Positions 61,191 to 64,000 of a stretch of DNA of 64,000 nucleotides are shown here, piece by piece. Location: contig NZ_QZWZ01000019.1 of the NCBI RefSeq assembly GCF_003601975.1, forward strand, positions 1 through 64,000, given 5' to 3'. The DNA comes from Mesorhizobium waimense. Its GTDB lineage: Bacteria; Pseudomonadota; Alphaproteobacteria; Rhizobiales; Rhizobiaceae. The translations under genes were made by a program, and so were the position numbers. The stretch's first letter is position 1. Each line of letters begins with the position of its first letter. Below the pieces are notes generated by a model. That model was not told the origin of the DNA. It saw only the letters and a program-made list of their open reading frames with translations, and ran no database searches.

Positions 61191-61228
61191 CGTCCATCGG
61201 CGATAGACGATGACCGGTCCTGCGGCAA
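61187..61228 (-). promoter_or_regulatory. Promoter/operator of arsR-ABC operon overlapping the start codon
   Basis: A 27-bp near-perfect palindrome (61187-61213, one mismatch) of half-site TCATCGTC-x-ATCG overlaps the arsR ATG (61188-61190). On the minus strand TTGCCG (61228-61223) and CTATCG (61206-61201), spaced 16 bp, form a candidate promoter whose start would fall at or within a few bases of the ATG, implying a leaderless mRNA. The operator covers the -10 box. Confidence 0.65.
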
Positions 61229-61258
61229 GCCACCCTGATGGGCAGGTCGGCCGTTACG

Positions 61259-62323
61259 TCATGAAATGTGCGAGCCGAACCAATCGAGCACCGGTTGCGG
61301 GTTCTTGCCGAAATAGTTGTAGCCCTCGAAACGCTGGTCCGTCCCTTCGATCCAGAACAGTTTCTTGCCCTGGGAAGAGATGGTGTCGTAGATTTCCTGC
61401 ACGTTGGAGGGCTTGGTCAGGAAATCGTTGCGGACCTGCGCGACGAGGGTCGGAACCGTCACCGCCTTGGCATATTCCATCGGCCAGACGTCAGCGAGGT
61501 GAAAGCCGGTCTGCTTGTGAAAGGCCACATCGAACAGTTCGGCACCATTTGCGATTTTCTGATTCTCCATCGCCGTCTGGACGAACACCGCCGGCGACAC
61601 CGGCTGCAAGGCTATCATCGCCTTGATGTGGGCGAATTCTTGCGGGTGCTTCTTCATGCCCACAATCGTCGCATTGGCGCCCAGGCAGCGGCTGTAAAGG
61701 GCCGTCTTCATGTCCTTGGTATCGGGCCGGGATTTCGCGTAGCGCAACGATCCGATCACGTCACGATACTCCAGCACACCATGACCATTGATGCCGCCGC
61801 TGCCCGTTCCGCTGCGGCCGTGGTTGCGCATGTCGTAGGTGATGATGTTGTAGCCCGCATCATGCAGAAGCTTGTATTCCGGCAGGAAATTGACTTCGAA
61901 GCCGCCGAAATTTGTCCAGGGCTCCAGATGGCCCGGATAGCCATAGCGGTTGCAGGGCATGGGGTGATTGAAGATGAGCAATTTGTCGGAGTCGGCAGGA
62001 ATGAACCAGCCCTCGATGGTCACGCCATCCAGCGCCGGGAAGAAAATCTCCTCGTAGTCCAGGCCGTACTCGTTCGGCCACCGCAGGACAGGCGTGCGGG
62101 TTGAATGCGCCATCAAGTCAGCCATGCCATTGATGAAGTCTTCGGATTTTGGATCGGTCACGATTGCACCCATGATCGTTTGGTTGTCCGCTGCCTGTGC
62201 ACCAACAGATGTGGCGGCGATGATGGGGAAAGCGGCGAGTGCTGCTCCGGCTTTCAGAAGCTGCCGGCGCCCATTCGATGGAGCGCCTTCCTGCTGAACA
62301 GAATTGTTACGTTGGTTGCCCAT
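61259..62323 (-). CDS. Tat-exported alpha/beta-hydrolase with Cys nucleophile
   Basis: 354 aa. Tat signal GRRQLLKAGAALAAF near residue 18. Alpha/beta-hydrolase core: LLIFNHPMPCNRYG, ITYDMRNHGRSG. The expected G-x-S-x-G is S-R-C213-L-G, placing Cys as nucleophile as in dienelactone hydrolases. The acid and His would be in VRNDFLTK and near GTDQRFEGYN. Likely a periplasmic esterase or lactonase. Same strand as DUF1330, SDR and LysR-like genes beyond it. Confidence 0.8.
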   Translation of the reverse strand: MGNQRNNSVQQEGAPSNGRRQLLKAGAALAAFPIIAATSVGAQAADNQTIMGAIVTDPKSEDFINGMADLMAHSTRTPVLRWPNEYGLDYEEIFFPALDGVTIEGWFIPADSDKLLIFNHPMPCNRYGYPGHLEPWTNFGGFEVNFLPEYKLLHDAGYNIITYDMRNHGRSGTGSGGINGHGVLEYRDVIGSLRYAKSRPDTKDMKTALYSRCLGANATIVGMKKHPQEFAHIKAMIALQPVSPAVFVQTAMENQKIANGAELFDVAFHKQTGFHLADVWPMEYAKAVTVPTLVAQVRNDFLTKPSNVQEIYDTISSQGKKLFWIEGTDQRFEGYNYFGKNPQPVLDWFGSHIS

Positions 62324-62406
62324 GAGGGGCTCCTCGCATTGTTGTTGAACGTCGATGTCAGCACAGATTTGACAGGCGGGGATTGTCGCCCCGCCCCATT
62401 CGCCTG

Positions 62407-62790
62407 TTAGTGCTGCGGTGGGAAAAACCCTTCGGTGATGATGACCGAGCCTTCGGTCGAGGCGACGCGGAACTTCCGCGCGGCCGTATATTCCGGCGAT
62501 TTGTAGAAGCGCTGCGCATCGGCGAGGCTCGGGAACTCGGCGATGGCCATGACCTTTTTCGGCTCGCCTTCCACAGCGGTCGCATTCAGGTTGAAGACGA
62601 TGATCTTGCCACCGAACTTCGGAGCCAGCGGACCCGCCTCCTCCATGTATTTTTTGAACCCGGCCTGATCGTTGATCGTGTAGTTGGCAATCATGTAGCC
62701 GGGCGCCTGCGAATCCTGGGCATAGCCGGTTGTGGCAAGAGCGATGGCGAGGGCCACGGCGGCGGTCGCGCCGACAACGAGTTTCTTCAT
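62407..62790 (-). CDS. Secreted DUF1330 family protein
   Basis: 127 aa from the ATG at 62790. Signal peptide (LVVGATAAVALAIALATTGYAQ), then the DUF1330 pattern (GYMIANYTINDQAGFKKYMEEAGPLAP, VMAIAEFPSLADAQRFYKSPEY). Twin of the cytosolic DUF1330 at 21277 with an added export signal. Lies between a hydrolase and an SDR on the same strand; function unknown. Confidence 0.85.
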   Translation of the reverse strand: MKKLVVGATAAVALAIALATTGYAQDSQAPGYMIANYTINDQAGFKKYMEEAGPLAPKFGGKIIVFNLNATAVEGEPKKVMAIAEFPSLADAQRFYKSPEYTAARKFRVASTEGSVIITEGFFPPQH

Positions 62791-62824
62791 TGTACTAGTT
62801 CCTTTGGTTTGAGAGCCTTGGTGA

Positions 62825-63661
62825 TCAGAAAGAACCATCTGTCGACGTGGACAGATCCTCGTAGGCGCGCAGGTCCTCGAGGCGCCCTTCGAGGACCGGC
62901 TTGAATGCCGCAAGGGCGTCGCTGCCAGCCAGGAACTGCCGTGGAGGATTTTCCATCCCGGCGAGCTTCACGAAGACGTCGCCGAGCCTGGCGGGGTCAC
63001 CTTGCTGCTTGCCGTCATAGCCCGACCACATGGCTTCGGCGCTACCTTCGGCGGCGTAGTCCTCGATGGTGCCCGCGCTATACTTGGCGTTCTGCGCGTC
63101 GAGAAGGTCCGTCCGGAAGAAGCCCGGTGCGACCACCATGATCTTGATGCCGAACTGTTCGACCTCCTCAGCCACCGAAAGGGAAAGGCCTTCGACGGCA
63201 AACTTGGCGGCGCTATAGGCCCCGCAGTGCTTGAAGCCCATTATCCCGGCAAGGGAACTGATGTTGATGATCCGGCCTGACCGCTGCTTGCGCATAACCG
63301 GAAGGACGGCACGCATGACGTGGATCACGCCATACAGATTGGTCGAGACCAGCCCCTCGATCTGGGCGGAGCTCAATTCCTCGAAATTGCCGAGCAGGCT
63401 GTAGCCGGCGTTGTTGACCAGAACGTCGATGCGGCCGAACGCCTGCATCGCCTTGTCGACCGCCGCCCTTGCCTGTGCTTCGTCGGCGACGTCCAACTGG
63501 ACGAAGGCGAGCTTATCGCCTGCCAGGTCGCTCAGCGCGTTGCGGACCTTGTCGAGATTGCGGCCGGTCGCGACGACCCGATCGCCTGCCTTCAGAGCCG
63601 CCCTGGCGGTTGCGGCGCCGATGCCGCTGCCGGCACCCGTGATGAACCAGACCTTGTTCAT
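62825..63661 (-). CDS. SDR family oxidoreductase
   Basis: 278 aa. Cofactor motif TGAGSGIG (8-15), NNAGYS, SSLAG with catalytic Ser, and YSAAKFAVEG with Tyr and Lys. Of the long classical SDR group, often annotated as acting on retinol-like or short alcohol substrates. Substrate not predictable. It is downstream of the LysR gene on the same strand. Confidence 0.88.
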   Translation of the reverse strand: MNKVWFITGAGSGIGAATARAALKAGDRVVATGRNLDKVRNALSDLAGDKLAFVQLDVADEAQARAAVDKAMQAFGRIDVLVNNAGYSLLGNFEELSSAQIEGLVSTNLYGVIHVMRAVLPVMRKQRSGRIINISSLAGIMGFKHCGAYSAAKFAVEGLSLSVAEEVEQFGIKIMVVAPGFFRTDLLDAQNAKYSAGTIEDYAAEGSAEAMWSGYDGKQQGDPARLGDVFVKLAGMENPPRQFLAGSDALAAFKPVLEGRLEDLRAYEDLSTSTDGSF

Positions 63662-63790
63662 TTCTAACTCCTGTTTTCGATGAACAGGAAGGTAGGCCGC
63701 GCAGCTCTATCCGATTAGCCGGCATAATCTGCATGTAGTTAGAAATGGAATTGATAAATGAAGGTCGCTTTCAGAACGAAGCGCCGGTCA

Positions 63791-64000
63791 CTAGCCCTTG
63801 TAGCGAAGCGCTTCGAGCAGGAGGGCGAAGGCTGGTGTATGTTGCCGCCGGCTTGGATAGTAGAGGTGACAGCCGGAGAATGGCGGGCACCAATCTTCCA
63901 GCACCCGGATCAAACGTCCGTCGGCAACATGTTGGGCAATTTGAGTTTCGAACGTGTAGACCAGCCCCAGTCCGTCGAGGGCGGCGTTCACCAGCATCTC
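63791..64000 (-). CDS. LysR-family regulator, C-terminal part (cut by window)
   Basis: The last 69 residues of a LysR protein: EMLVNAALDGLGLVYTFETQ, and ADGRLIRVLEDWCPPFSGCHLYYPSRR, the typical end of the effector domain of the CrgA-type group. The N-terminus is beyond the window edge. It lies 129 bp upstream of the SDR gene on the same strand, an unusual non-divergent layout for a LysR regulator. Confidence 0.8.
   Translation of the reverse strand, partial: EMLVNAALDGLGLVYTFETQIAQHVADGRLIRVLEDWCPPFSGCHLYYPSRRQHTPAFALLLEALRYKG

Noticed and set aside
1..64000. tRNA, rRNA or tmRNA genes
   Set aside because: No cloverleaf-like or conserved rRNA sequence was recognised by eye; a tRNAscan-type search would be decisive.

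Overview
The window looks like a chromosomal segment of a Mesorhizobium-like alphaproteobacterium (Rhizobiales, Phyllobacteriaceae). The reasons are its high GC content, frequent GTG/TTG starts and 4-nt gene overlaps, rhizobial-type palindromic intergenic repeats, a GTTC-N7-GTTC LexA-type box, and a housekeeping order (lptF-lptG-lptD-surA-pdxA-rsmA, gmk-yicC-mltG-fabF-acpP-fabG-fabD, rpsF-rpsR-rplI-cfa-dnaB-radA-cvpA-purF, pssA-psd) familiar from rhizobia. The species assignment is an inference; no search was run.

Layout. 1-1.9 kb: cut edge of an IS630-type transposase, an ATP-grasp protein, and a VOC/glyoxalase gene broken by a one-base frameshift. 2.0-8.2 kb (minus strand): a tightly coupled six-gene operon, KAS III-like synthase > NAD-dependent epimerase > MBL hydrolase > adenylate-forming enzyme > GNAT/FemAB-like acyltransferase > Rieske oxygenase. 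After one 2-nt gap, every junction is a 4-nt overlap. It looks like a cryptic lipid or small-molecule pathway and is the best candidate here for an undescribed system. 8.3-11.0 kb: an ArsR-rhodanese fusion regulator divergent from an ETHE1-like persulfide dioxygenase/MFS operon, with a perfect palindromic operator between them. 11.1-13.0 kb: pepA-holC. 13.4-21.2 kb: LPS export (lptF, lptG, lptD), a SurA-like chaperone, pdxA, rsmA. 21.3-28.1 kb: DUF1330, then gmk, yicC, mltG and the fabD-fabG-acpP-fabF fatty-acid cluster.

28.4-31.7 kb: an LTA-synthase/OpgB-like sulfatase-fold membrane enzyme and a complete ISNCY/IS1202-type insertion sequence. The IS has a 16-bp target duplication abutting the -35 box of the putative rpsF promoter. 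32.0-42.4 kb: ribosomal proteins, cfa, ynfA, an Rsm22-like protein, dnaB (with a LexA-type box inside its putative promoter), a TIMP-like secreted protein, radA, cvpA, purF. 42.4-51.5 kb: accessory and stress genes (SDR, secreted proteins, OsmC, VOC, S10 peptidase, two EamA exporters, LysR with a divergent tautomerase).

51.8-64 kb: a two-domain acyl-ACP/CoA synthetase, an NmrA-like protein with TetR, pssA-psd (phosphatidylethanolamine synthesis), SMP-30, an ABM monooxygenase, an ArsR-Atm1-like ABC exporter operon whose operator overlaps the arsR start codon, a Tat-exported alpha/beta hydrolase, a secreted DUF1330 protein, an SDR and the 3' end of a LysR gene. Much of the window serves the envelope (LPS transport, phospholipid and fatty-acid synthesis, cyclopropanation), mixed with small redox or detoxification modules under their own regulators.
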